A program made the position numbers and the translations under genes. This document shows, in pieces, positions 1 through 5,617 of a stretch of 5,940 nucleotides of DNA. This DNA comes from Flavobacterium sp. (GTDB lineage: Bacteria > Bacteroidota > Bacteroidia > Flavobacteriales > Flavobacteriaceae), in the NCBI GenBank assembly GCA_024709705.1, contig JANJWE010000082.1:1-5940 (forward strand), read 5' to 3'. Numbering within the stretch: the stretch's first letter is position 1; the number at the start of each line of letters is the position of its first letter. The notes under the pieces were generated by a model, which was not told the DNA's origin, searched no databases, and saw only the letters and a list, made by a program, of their open reading frames with translations.

Positions 1-305
1 ACATCTTCAAAAATTCGCAATAAAAAAATAACAAAAAGTGAAACCAAAAAAGAAGCCAAGGCACCAATGATTAAACGCTTTTTGGTAAATCTATCCTTTT
101 TAAAATACGCATCTAATGTGTTAAAAATAAAACTATTGGCATAATACAAAGTATATCCGTAAAGCAAACAGTACCCCAAGTTCACCAAAAGATAGTAATC
201 CATATTGATTTTTCCACCTGATAGAAATCGAATTAAAATCAATACGAGAAAAACACCCAAACTAATCCAAGTAGCTCTTGGAAACTCTTTGATATACTTT
301 TGCAT
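1..305 (-). CDS. Probable LytS/YehU-type sensor histidine kinase, N-terminal membrane part (runs off window)
   Basis: The reading frame is open from the ATG at 305-303 to the left edge, giving 101 residues. It shows a short cytoplasmic start (MQKYIKEFPRATW) and three hydrophobic segments at about residues 12-29, 37-60 and 78-97. A basic loop, with FKKDRFTKKR at residues 68-77, precedes the third segment. This layout resembles the membrane sensor region of flavobacterial LytS/YehU-type histidine kinases, which phosphorylate a LytTR response regulator. The kinase domain itself lies outside the window, so the assignment rests on memory of the N-terminal pattern. The start is 5 nt after the TAG stop of the upstream TPR-like gene, which implies co-transcription. 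No Shine-Dalgarno is present. It could instead be another multi-pass membrane protein; the next 200 codons would decide. Confidence 0.65.
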   Translation of the reverse strand, partial: MQKYIKEFPRATWISLGVFLVLILIRFLSGGKINMDYYLLVNLGYCLLYGYTLYYANSFIFNTLDAYFKKDRFTKKRLIIGALASFLVSLFVIFLLRIFED

Positions 306-310
306 AGTTT

Positions 311-934
311 CTATTTTTTACAAGATTTTGCAATTTCTTGTGCCCGTTCCAACCCCCAATTGGGATGAAAAACCGATTGAGGTTTAAAAGTAGCAAAAAG
401 TTCAATTGCTTTTTCAATTTGTGCACAGATTGGTTTGGTATCGGTTCCGAAAAAACGTGCAGAACCCATTTCAAATTCGGCTTTGCCTAAAACTACACGA
501 GGATTATTAGGTTCAATTTGTTCTGCTTTCCCATACAATTCCATGACTTTTCCAGATAATTTCATACCGTTGGTCATAGGGTCAAAAGCAATCCAAGCCG
601 TATGAATCATGGCTTGCATGACTAACAATTCAGCATGGTTTGGATATTTGTTCAACTCAACGTCTAATGCGGACTGTGCTTTTGATAGCAAAGCATTCAT
701 TTGTTCTTTGTCTTTGGTAGCAAAAGCTGTTGTGGTGTTCACTAAAGCTACATAATAATTGGGCAACCAGTTTTCTTTTTCAGCAGAAGCAATTCGTTCA
801 AACATGGCTGAAGCTTCTGTGTTTTTTCCTTCTCCCCACAGAGCGAAAGCTTTTCCCATTCCTTGCTCAAATTGACCTTGTGAGAATACTTGTGATGTCA
901 CAAATAAAACGAGGGTAATGATAATTTTTGTCAT
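311..934 (-). CDS. Secreted helical TPR-like protein of unknown function
   Basis: This 207-residue protein starts with a clear Sec signal peptide: residues 1-18 (MTKIIITLVLFVTSQVFS), with likely cleavage before QGQF, so it should be periplasmic or surface-exposed. The mature part is mostly alpha-helical. Residues about 22-63 (AFALWGEGKNTEASAMFERI) and 128-150 (VMELYGKAEQIEPNNPRVVL) look like tetratricopeptide-type helix pairs. TPR folds mediate protein-protein contacts, so a helper or adaptor role is inferred rather than shown. C170 and C205 are its only cysteines. The ATG at 934-932 is preceded by an AT-rich leader without a Shine-Dalgarno, normal for Bacteroidota. It lies 214 nt downstream of a TonB-dependent receptor and 5 nt upstream of a probable sensor kinase, which suggests work in the same uptake or sensing module. 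No enzyme motif is visible. Confidence 0.8.
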   Translation of the reverse strand: MTKIIITLVLFVTSQVFSQGQFEQGMGKAFALWGEGKNTEASAMFERIASAEKENWLPNYYVALVNTTTAFATKDKEQMNALLSKAQSALDVELNKYPNHAELLVMQAMIHTAWIAFDPMTNGMKLSGKVMELYGKAEQIEPNNPRVVLGKAEFEMGSARFFGTDTKPICAQIEKAIELFATFKPQSVFHPNWGLERAQEIAKSCKK

Positions 935-1003
935 AATTTTAATTTTTTAGATTGTTAGATAATTAGATTTTTTGATTTCTAGATTGTTCGTTTTTTGAAT
1001 TTT

Positions 1004-1043
1004 GATATTGATATTGATTTTTGATATTGATTTTTGATATTGA
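1004..1043. repeat. 13-bp tandem repeat (GATATTGATTTTT) in the receptor-TPR gap
   Basis: Two exact copies of GATATTGATTTTT lie at 1010-1022 and 1023-1035. A GATATT fragment precedes them at 1004-1009 and a truncated copy, GATATTGA, follows at 1036-1043. A further imperfect continuation (CATTGATTTTCTG) extends to about 1056. The stretch just to the left (945-990) is loosely repetitive too, with TAGATTGTTAGAT and TAGATTGTTCG. The 935-1148 gap holds no open frame of note and no clear TAnnTTTG promoter facing the TPR gene. A small interrupted hairpin (ACTC...GAGT, 1077-1096) is the only terminator-like structure seen. Confidence 0.8.
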
Positions 1044-1148
1044 CATTGATTTTCTGATTCAAATTTCTACTGAAATACTCACTTTTAAAAAAGAGTTTGA
1101 CTGAACTGTTGATTTTTGAGGATGAATTGTTTTTCTGAAATGCTCAGC

Positions 1149-3302
1149 TTACAAATTCTCCAATTGATTCGTTTTCTTATAATCGCTAATCGTCCAAAAG
1201 AAACCTATAAAAAAGAAACGATCGGCAGGTTGACCAATGGCTCTACGTTGAAATTGACCATTCATGTCGGGTGAATTGGCATATTGATACCCAAATACAT
1301 TATCCGTTCCAATGATGTTGGAAACTGAGAAATACAATATCTTTTGCTGCGAAAGCAAATACGCCCAATTGAAACTCAGATTTTGAAAAGCTTTGGTTTT
1401 ACCGTTCATGAATGGGGCTTCATTCGGATTGTTATACGGACGACCGGAATTGACAACATAAGAAAAACCAATTTGCGACTTCCAATTTTCAATCCAATGT
1501 TTGGTAACAATTGACAAGGTGTGATCCGCTACAAAACTGGGTGTGACTGAGTTGGGAAAATTCATATAATCTCGCTCGGTATCGATGTACGAATACGAAA
1601 CCCAATAATCGGTGTTTTTGAAGGTTTTATTATCTCGCCAAAAAACATCAATTCCTTTGGCAAAACCGGAGCCATCGTTGCTGAAAACCGAATTAAATTG
1701 AGCCATTTCGGTATCAAATTTTACTAAATCATCGTATTTTTTATAATACGCTTCCGCTCTAAATAAACGTCCATCCTTATGATGTTGAAAATTTAATATA
1801 TAATGACTTGCTTTTTCCGATTGAAAATCAGCTGAATATTTGATGTAATCTGCTCTTGGCGTTTGAACAAAGTCGCCATAAGCGAAGGAAAACTGACTGT
1901 TTTTTGAAACTTTGTAGGCAAAAGAAGCTCTTGGCGAAATTCGAAATTCATCCAACAAACTGTTTTGAGAAGCCCTTACTCCTATTTTCATGGCTAACTT
2001 TTTATTGAAGAAAATATCTGATTCTGCAAAAGCAGCTGCGATAGCATTTTGATAACCAACGTTAAATGATTGACCTTCAAATTCAGTGAATTTTTCATCA
2101 AAATCAGTTACAAAATAATCCGCTCCGGCAGTAACTTTGATTCGTTCTGTGAGTTTCTTTCCCACTTTCATTTTTAGATGAAGAGCATTTTCATCATTTT
2201 CAACTTGGTCTGAATTGATTCCGATTTTATTCACACCTAAACCATAACTTATTCCGGTATGAAGATTCCAATTATCGCCAAAAGTTCCTTTATATGAAGC
2301 ATTTCCATAAAAATTATCGTTTCGCAAATCAAAACGCACTTTTTCCAGCTGATTGATATCTTCTTGATTGATGTCAAATTGAGCCACATCAAAAGCTCCA
2401 TAAATTTTTAACAATCCGTTTTTAAACTGATAACGATAGACCATTTCTCCTGCTAACGATTGATACGGTTTATTCCAATCTACTGCTTGTGGAATTAATT
2501 TTTGATAGGGCTCCAAGTTGATATATGCCGCATTAAACGTCAATGAATTTTTATCCCATTTTTGCGTATTTCCGATTCCTAATCCAACGGTCATTAACGA
2601 TATATCGGTTTGTTCTTGTGTTGGTTCATCAATGGTGTTTAAAGTCAAAACACTTGAGAGAGCTTCACCAAATTCGGCACTGTAACCACCTGTTGAAAAC
2701 GAAATGCCATTAAATAAGAACGGTGAAAAACGACCGCGAGTAGGTAAATTCTGTGCAGTTGCTCCATACGGTTGGGCTACCCGAAGTCCGTCCACAAACG
2801 TTTGGGTTTCATCGGCTTCACCGCCACGCACAAATAAGCGACCGCTTTCACCAACGGTTTGCGTTCCCGGAAGTGTGTTTAAAGCCGCAATAATATCACC
2901 GGCAGAACCGGCAGTGGTTACAATATCCAACGGTTTTAATACGGAAACGCGGGCTTTATCTCCGGCTTCAAACGTTCCGGCAGATACAATCACAGCATCC
3001 AAAGCATTCACACTTTCTCTGAGTTTGATGGTTTGATTTTTAAAATTGGAAACCTCAATTTGTTTTTTAAATGTTTCAAAAGAAAGAAAACTCACAATCA
3101 AAACTTTCGTACCCGTTTCGGAAGTATTGAATTTAAAATTTCCGTTTTCATCGGAAGAAGCTCCATCATACGTTCCTTCTAAATAAATATTGGCACCGGG
3201 AATAGCGATACCTTTTTCATCGGTAATTTTTCCTGAAATTTCGGTTTGAGCCAAACTTTGAATTGCAATTACAAAAAGCAAAAAAGAAATTAGTGTTTTC
3301 AT
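1149..3302 (-). CDS. TonB-dependent receptor with N-terminal carboxypeptidase-regulatory-like domain
   Basis: This is a 717-residue outer-membrane transporter that uses TonB/ExbBD energy to import a scarce ligand. Residues 1-19 form a signal peptide (MKTLISFLLFVIAIQSLAQ). Residues about 21-95 match the CarboxypepD_reg-like beta-sandwich (EISGKITDEKGIAIPGANIY) typical of Bacteroidota receptors. Residues about 100-225 are the plug domain, with RLFVRGGEADETQTFVDGL (155-173) and SFSTGGYSAEFGEALSSVL (201-219). The rest is a beta-barrel of alternating aromatic strands. It is shorter than SusC proteins (about 1000 residues) and no SusD partner is adjacent, so glycan uptake of the SusCD kind is unlikely; a siderophore, metal or cofactor ligand is possible but unproven. 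The frame continues 13 codons upstream to an ATG at 3341, but those residues would precede the signal peptide, so the ATG at 3302-3300 is preferred. The barrel appears intact. Confidence 0.93.
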   Translation of the reverse strand: MKTLISFLLFVIAIQSLAQTEISGKITDEKGIAIPGANIYLEGTYDGASSDENGNFKFNTSETGTKVLIVSFLSFETFKKQIEVSNFKNQTIKLRESVNALDAVIVSAGTFEAGDKARVSVLKPLDIVTTAGSAGDIIAALNTLPGTQTVGESGRLFVRGGEADETQTFVDGLRVAQPYGATAQNLPTRGRFSPFLFNGISFSTGGYSAEFGEALSSVLTLNTIDEPTQEQTDISLMTVGLGIGNTQKWDKNSLTFNAAYINLEPYQKLIPQAVDWNKPYQSLAGEMVYRYQFKNGLLKIYGAFDVAQFDINQEDINQLEKVRFDLRNDNFYGNASYKGTFGDNWNLHTGISYGLGVNKIGINSDQVENDENALHLKMKVGKKLTERIKVTAGADYFVTDFDEKFTEFEGQSFNVGYQNAIAAAFAESDIFFNKKLAMKIGVRASQNSLLDEFRISPRASFAYKVSKNSQFSFAYGDFVQTPRADYIKYSADFQSEKASHYILNFQHHKDGRLFRAEAYYKKYDDLVKFDTEMAQFNSVFSNDGSGFAKGIDVFWRDNKTFKNTDYWVSYSYIDTERDYMNFPNSVTPSFVADHTLSIVTKHWIENWKSQIGFSYVVNSGRPYNNPNEAPFMNGKTKAFQNLSFNWAYLLSQQKILYFSVSNIIGTDNVFGYQYANSPDMNGQFQRRAIGQPADRFFFIGFFWTISDYKKTNQLENL

Positions 3303-3370
3303 GGGATTGATTTTGATGAAGCAAAATTGGTTTAAGCCCATGCTGAAAAAAATAAAATGTTACTGAAATG

Positions 3371-3380
3371 TGAAATTTCA
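3371..3380. promoter_or_regulatory. 10-bp perfect palindrome in divergent promoter region
   Basis: TGAAATTTCA reads the same on both strands and sits in the 123-bp region between the divergent receptor gene (3302) and the secreted-protein gene (3426). It lies just upstream of the rightward -33 element. A weak leftward -7-like element (CATCTTTG on the minus strand, 3386-3379) overlaps its edge by two bases. The position would suit a repressor or activator operator, but short palindromes are common in AT-rich DNA, so the role is speculative. Confidence 0.3.
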
Positions 3381-3388
3381 AAGATGAA

Positions 3389-3419
3389 TTGTAATACATA
3401 AGAACTTTTAGTATCTTTA
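3389..3419 (+). promoter_or_regulatory. Bacteroidota-type promoter for the secreted protein/nudK/VOC operon
   Basis: A -33 TTG (3389-3391) is followed, after 20 bp, by TATCTTTA (3412-3419), which matches seven of eight positions of the -7 consensus TAnnTTTG. The spacing is right for the primary sigma factor of Bacteroidota. The -7 element ends only 6 bp before the ATG at 3426, so transcription would begin at or within a few bases of the start codon, giving a leaderless or nearly leaderless mRNA. Confidence 0.6.
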
Positions 3420-3425
3420 CTAGGT

Positions 3426-3917
3426 ATGAATGCATTGGTAAAAATTATTGTAATTGTCATGTTCTCTTTGATTTCATTTCTTGTTTGTGGACAAGAGAAC
3501 ACTACTACTGCCTATTTTCAAAGCACTTCTTTTATGACATCAAAAAACAATTTAAATGAATTGGTTACAGATGAATTAACAACTTTGAAACCGAAAAATT
3601 TGGAGATTTTACAAAGTTTTGAACCCGAGAAATATTTGCAAGTTAACATCCCTAAAATTTACACTGAAAAACAAAACTTATTTTATACTAAAAATGAATT
3701 CACGGGAATGTACAATGTGTATAACACTTCATATGATGAAGTTCGATTATACCAAAGTTACCCTTCCTATTTTGACTTTTCACCTACATGTTTTATGCCA
3801 GGACCTGTTACCAATGGAACAGCAGGTGATTTATTTAGTGCAATAGTTCGCTCTTTTTTATCTGAAGCCGATTTGAAATTCAAAATAGGTAAAAGACATA
3901 CCTTCACTTTTTTTTAA
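3426..3917 (+). CDS. Small secreted protein of unknown function
   Basis: This 163-residue protein is not one I recognise. It begins with a Sec signal peptide ([22 protein letters not shown]), with likely cleavage before QENTTT. C21 is not a lipoprotein cysteine, because FLV before it lacks the small residue needed at -1. The mature chain of about 141 residues is rich in Tyr, Phe, Asn, Thr and Ser: residues 85-119 contain [17 protein letters not shown], then tyrosine-rich sequence ending YPSYFDF. A Pro/Gly stretch [13 protein letters not shown] (122-134) and a basic C-terminus ([11 protein letters not shown]) follow. No catalytic motif or repeat is visible. Its TAA stop shares one base with the ATG of the Nudix gene (TAATG, 3915-3919), so the two are probably translationally coupled. 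The promoter lies immediately upstream, and a later start at M12 would destroy the signal peptide. Confidence 0.8.
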   Translation: MNALVKIIVIVMFSLISFLVCGQENTTTAYFQSTSFMTSKNNLNELVTDELTTLKPKNLEILQSFEPEKYLQVNIPKIYTEKQNLFYTKNEFTGMYNVYNTSYDEVRLYQSYPSYFDFSPTCFMPGPVTNGTAGDLFSAIVRSFLSEADLKFKIGKRHTFTFF

Positions 3918-4495
3918 TGAATCCAAAAATCCAAATCACCAAAACCGAATTGTTATCCGACAATTGGTATTTACTTAACAAAGTTACCTTTGAATTTACT
4001 CCCGAAAAAGGTGAACCTGAAATACAACGTAGAGAAGTTTATGATCGTGGAAATGGTGCTGCCATTTTATTGTACAACAAAGCAAAACAAACGGTTATTT
4101 TAACGCGTCAATTTCGATTACCCACTTTTTTGAACGGAAATGAAAGCGGTATGATGATTGAAGTTTGTGCCGGACTTTTAGACGAAAAAAATCCCGAAGA
4201 TTGCATCAAACGGGAAACCGAAGAAGAAACCGGCTATCGTATTCAAGACGTAAAAAAAGTTTTTGAAGCCTACATGTCGCCCGGTGCAGTTACAGAAATT
4301 TTATACTTTTTTACAGCCGAATACCAACCCGAAATGAAAGTAAGCGAAGGTGGCGGATTGGCCTCAGAACATGAATATATAGAAGTCTTGGAACTCGATT
4401 TTAACCAAGCATTAAAAATGGTTTATTCAGGAGAAATTAAAGATGCCAAAACGATAATGTTGTTATTACATGCCAAAAGTGAAAATTTACTATGA
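3917..4495 (+). CDS. nudK: NudK-type Nudix hydrolase (GDP-mannose pyrophosphatase family)
   Basis: This cytosolic Nudix enzyme of 192 residues is almost the same length as E. coli NudK (191). NudK hydrolyses GDP-mannose to GMP and mannose-1-phosphate, and the wider family also acts on ADP-ribose and similar nucleotide sugars. The Nudix box spans residues 86-107: [11 protein letters not shown], then R99, E100, E103, E104 and G106 supplying the Mg-binding REx2EExG core. Other NudK-like blocks are [16 protein letters not shown] (39-54), RQFRLPTF (64-71), [10 protein letters not shown] (118-127) and [16 protein letters not shown] (154-169). The first conserved Glu of the general consensus is replaced by Asn92 if counted from G86, and the spacing to RE is one residue short. 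The start overlaps the upstream stop by 1 nt and the stop overlaps the next start by 4 nt (ATGA), so it is the middle gene of a compact operon. Exact substrate is inferred. Confidence 0.9.
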   Translation: MNPKIQITKTELLSDNWYLLNKVTFEFTPEKGEPEIQRREVYDRGNGAAILLYNKAKQTVILTRQFRLPTFLNGNESGMMIEVCAGLLDEKNPEDCIKRETEEETGYRIQDVKKVFEAYMSPGAVTEILYFFTAEYQPEMKVSEGGGLASEHEYIEVLELDFNQALKMVYSGEIKDAKTIMLLLHAKSENLL

Positions 4496-4878
4496 AACTA
4501 AATAAAGTACATCATATTGCTATTATTGCTTCCAATTATGAAGTATCTAAAAAATTTTACAATCAAATTTTAGGACTAAAAATTATTCGTGAAGTTTATC
4601 GCAAAGAACGGGATTCCTTCAAATTGGATTTAGCCTTACATGACCATTATGTGATTGAATTGTTTTCATTTCCTAACCCACCCAAACGTCCTTCAAGACC
4701 TGAAGCAGTTGGGATGCGACACTTGGCCTTTGAAGTTGATAATTTGGACGAGACTATCGCTTTTCTTAATTCTAAATCTATATTTTCAGAACCCATTCGC
4801 ATAGATGAATTTACCGGAAAACGATTCACTTTTATTCAAGATCCGGATGCTTTACCCATCGAATTCTATGAAAAATAA
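4492..4878 (+). CDS. gloA2: VOC-family metalloprotein, YaeR/GloA2-type (glyoxalase I-like)
   Basis: This 128-residue single-domain vicinal-oxygen-chelate protein has two beta-alpha-beta-beta-beta repeats and probably works as a dimer. It closely resembles the SMU1112c/YaeR (GloA2) group by recall: [19 protein letters not shown] at the N-terminus, [14 protein letters not shown] (48-60), the [12 protein letters not shown] signature (61-72), [10 protein letters not shown] (75-84) and [17 protein letters not shown] (111-127). Expected metal ligands are H8, E56, H77 and E124, and all are present. The reaction of this group has not been settled; it is glyoxalase-like but methylglyoxal activity is not established. 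Its ATG overlaps the TGA stop of the Nudix gene (4492-4495), indicating translational coupling. It ends the operon; no clear hairpin terminator follows in the 99-nt gap. Confidence 0.93.
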   Translation: MKLNKVHHIAIIASNYEVSKKFYNQILGLKIIREVYRKERDSFKLDLALHDHYVIELFSFPNPPKRPSRPEAVGMRHLAFEVDNLDETIAFLNSKSIFSEPIRIDEFTGKRFTFIQDPDALPIEFYEK

Positions 4879-4946
4879 TTCCCTTTTGGTTCTTTAAATC
4901 TTATCAACAAAAAACATTTCTATCGTCTTAAATAGTAAATAATCGT

Positions 4947-4954
4947 TACTTTTG
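4947..4954 (+). promoter_or_regulatory. -7 promoter element before the pRiA4b ORF-3-like gene
   Basis: TACTTTTG is an exact match to TAnnTTTG, 23 bp before the ATG at 4978, which gives a 5' leader of roughly 15-20 nt. No TTG lies at the best distance upstream; TTA at 4928-4930 is the closest and is spaced 16 bp away, so the -33 box is weak. Confidence 0.55.
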
Positions 4955-4977
4955 CCTTCCGTAAAAATGCAACGAAG

Positions 4978-5514
4978 ATGATTTACAAATTACGAGTTAT
5001 ACTCGACAACGAAGACGATGTTTTTAGAGATTTGGCAGTAGAGAGTTCAGATTCTCTGGAAGATTTACACAATGTTATTGTCAATGCTTTTGGTTTTGAC
5101 GGTAATGAGGTAGCTTCTTTTTATACTTGTGATGACAACTGGAACCAAGAAGATGAGATACCCCTTTTTGATACCGGAGATGTTCCCGGAGAAATGCGAA
5201 TTATGAGCGATTTTATCTTGGAAGATTTATTGTATGAAAAACAAACTAAAATAATTTACGTTTACGACTTCTTAAATATGTGGACCTTCTTGGTGGAGTT
5301 AGCCGCCATAGAAGAAAAACAAGTGGGAGTTACTTACCCGGAATTATTATACTCACACGGACTCATGCCAATTGGTGAAAACAACATCAATTTTGAAGCC
5401 GATGAGGATAATTTATTTTCAGATTTTGAAGATGATTTGGATGAAGATGATTTGGATATGTTTGACGGAGACGATTCGTTTGAAGATTTTGGTTTTGAAG
5501 AAAACTGGAATTAA
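4978..5514 (+). CDS. pRiA4b ORF-3-like (PF07929-type) protein with acidic C-terminal tail
   Basis: This 178-residue cytosolic protein resembles the plasmid pRiA4b ORF-3 family, which databases also label 'IS1096 element passenger TnpR family'. Residues 1-125 carry the typical pattern: YKLRVILDNEDDVFRDLAVE (3-22), SLEDLHNVIVNAFGFDGNE (26-44), ASFYTCDDNW (46-55) and KIIYVYDFLNMWTFLVELAA (91-110). Residues 138-178 are an extremely acidic, low-complexity tail of Asp, Glu and Phe (for example FEDDLDEDDLDMFDGDD, 150-166), probably disordered. The family's biochemical role is unknown. Despite the name, nothing around it indicates a mobile element, and in flavobacteria it is usually an ordinary chromosomal gene. 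It has its own promoter. A four-codon mini-frame in the leader (4967-4981) overlaps its start codon. Confidence 0.85.
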   Translation: MIYKLRVILDNEDDVFRDLAVESSDSLEDLHNVIVNAFGFDGNEVASFYTCDDNWNQEDEIPLFDTGDVPGEMRIMSDFILEDLLYEKQTKIIYVYDFLNMWTFLVELAAIEEKQVGVTYPELLYSHGLMPIGENNINFEADEDNLFSDFEDDLDEDDLDMFDGDDSFEDFGFEENWN

Positions 5515-5521
5515 TTTAAAG

Positions 5522-5553
5522 GTGCTGAGTTACTAAGGTTCTTAGGAACTGAG
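5522..5553. repeat. Four tandem 8-bp units (consensus NNNCTNAG) with a hairpin
   Basis: The units GTGCTGAG, TTACTAAG, GTTCTTAG and GAACTGAG run without gaps and share CT at positions 4-5 and AG at positions 7-8. Units two and three form a hairpin: GTTaCTAAG (5529-5537) pairs with CTTAGgAAC (5541-5549) around a GTT loop, with one mismatch. It begins 8 bp after the stop of the acidic-tail gene and so could halt or stabilise that mRNA, although no T-tract follows. Similar CTAAG-rich short repeats are found beside S23/four-helix bundle genes in Flavobacteriia, as far as I recall. Confidence 0.7.
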
Positions 5554-5555
5554 GT

Positions 5556-5586
5556 TTGGAAATGTTGCTAAAATTGTATTAATTTG
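5556..5586 (+). promoter_or_regulatory. Promoter-like sequence before the decayed four-helix gene
   Basis: TTG at 5556-5558 is followed after 20 bp by TTAATTTG (5579-5586), which matches seven of eight bases of TAnnTTTG. Predicted transcription would begin around 5592, about 25 nt before the ATG at 5618. The gene it would serve is broken, so the promoter may be a relic. Confidence 0.45.
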
Positions 5587-5613
5587 TGACTCAATTATAA
5601 ACCATACAATTTT
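5570..5613. repeat. 10-bp inverted repeat bracketing the promoter region
   Basis: AAAATTGTAT (5570-5579) is exactly mirrored by ATACAATTTT (5604-5613), separated by 24 nt. The left arm just touches the first base of the -7 element and the right arm ends 4 nt before the ATG at 5618. The spacer has a smaller inner pair (TAATT 5580-5584, AATTA 5593-5597). It could be an operator or an mRNA hairpin masking the start. Confidence 0.6.
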
Positions 5614-5617
5614 TATT

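Noticed and set aside
1004..1056. CRISPR-like array
   Set aside because: Units are only 13 bp, directly adjacent and low in complexity, with no spacers and no cas genes.
1063..1096. Rho-independent terminator after the receptor gene
   Set aside because: The hairpins (ATTTC/GAAAT and ACTC/GAGT with a bulge) are short and AT-rich and no clear T-run follows on the minus strand.
2704..3036. Plus-strand open frame of 110 codons inside the receptor gene
   Set aside because: It lies opposite well-conserved plug-domain coding sequence, has no promoter and its product resembles no protein; it is an antisense shadow.
3303..3341. Longer receptor start at ATG 3341
   Set aside because: It would add 13 residues before a standard signal peptide that begins naturally at MKTLISF (3302).
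3486..3488. Lipoprotein cysteine (C21) in the secreted unknown protein
   Set aside because: Residues FLV before the cysteine lack the Gly/Ala/Ser needed at -1, and signal peptidase I cleavage before Q23 fits better.
4978..5514. Insertion sequence suggested by the family's database name
   Set aside because: No transposase, terminal inverted repeats or target duplication is visible; the protein is a normal chromosomal type in this group.
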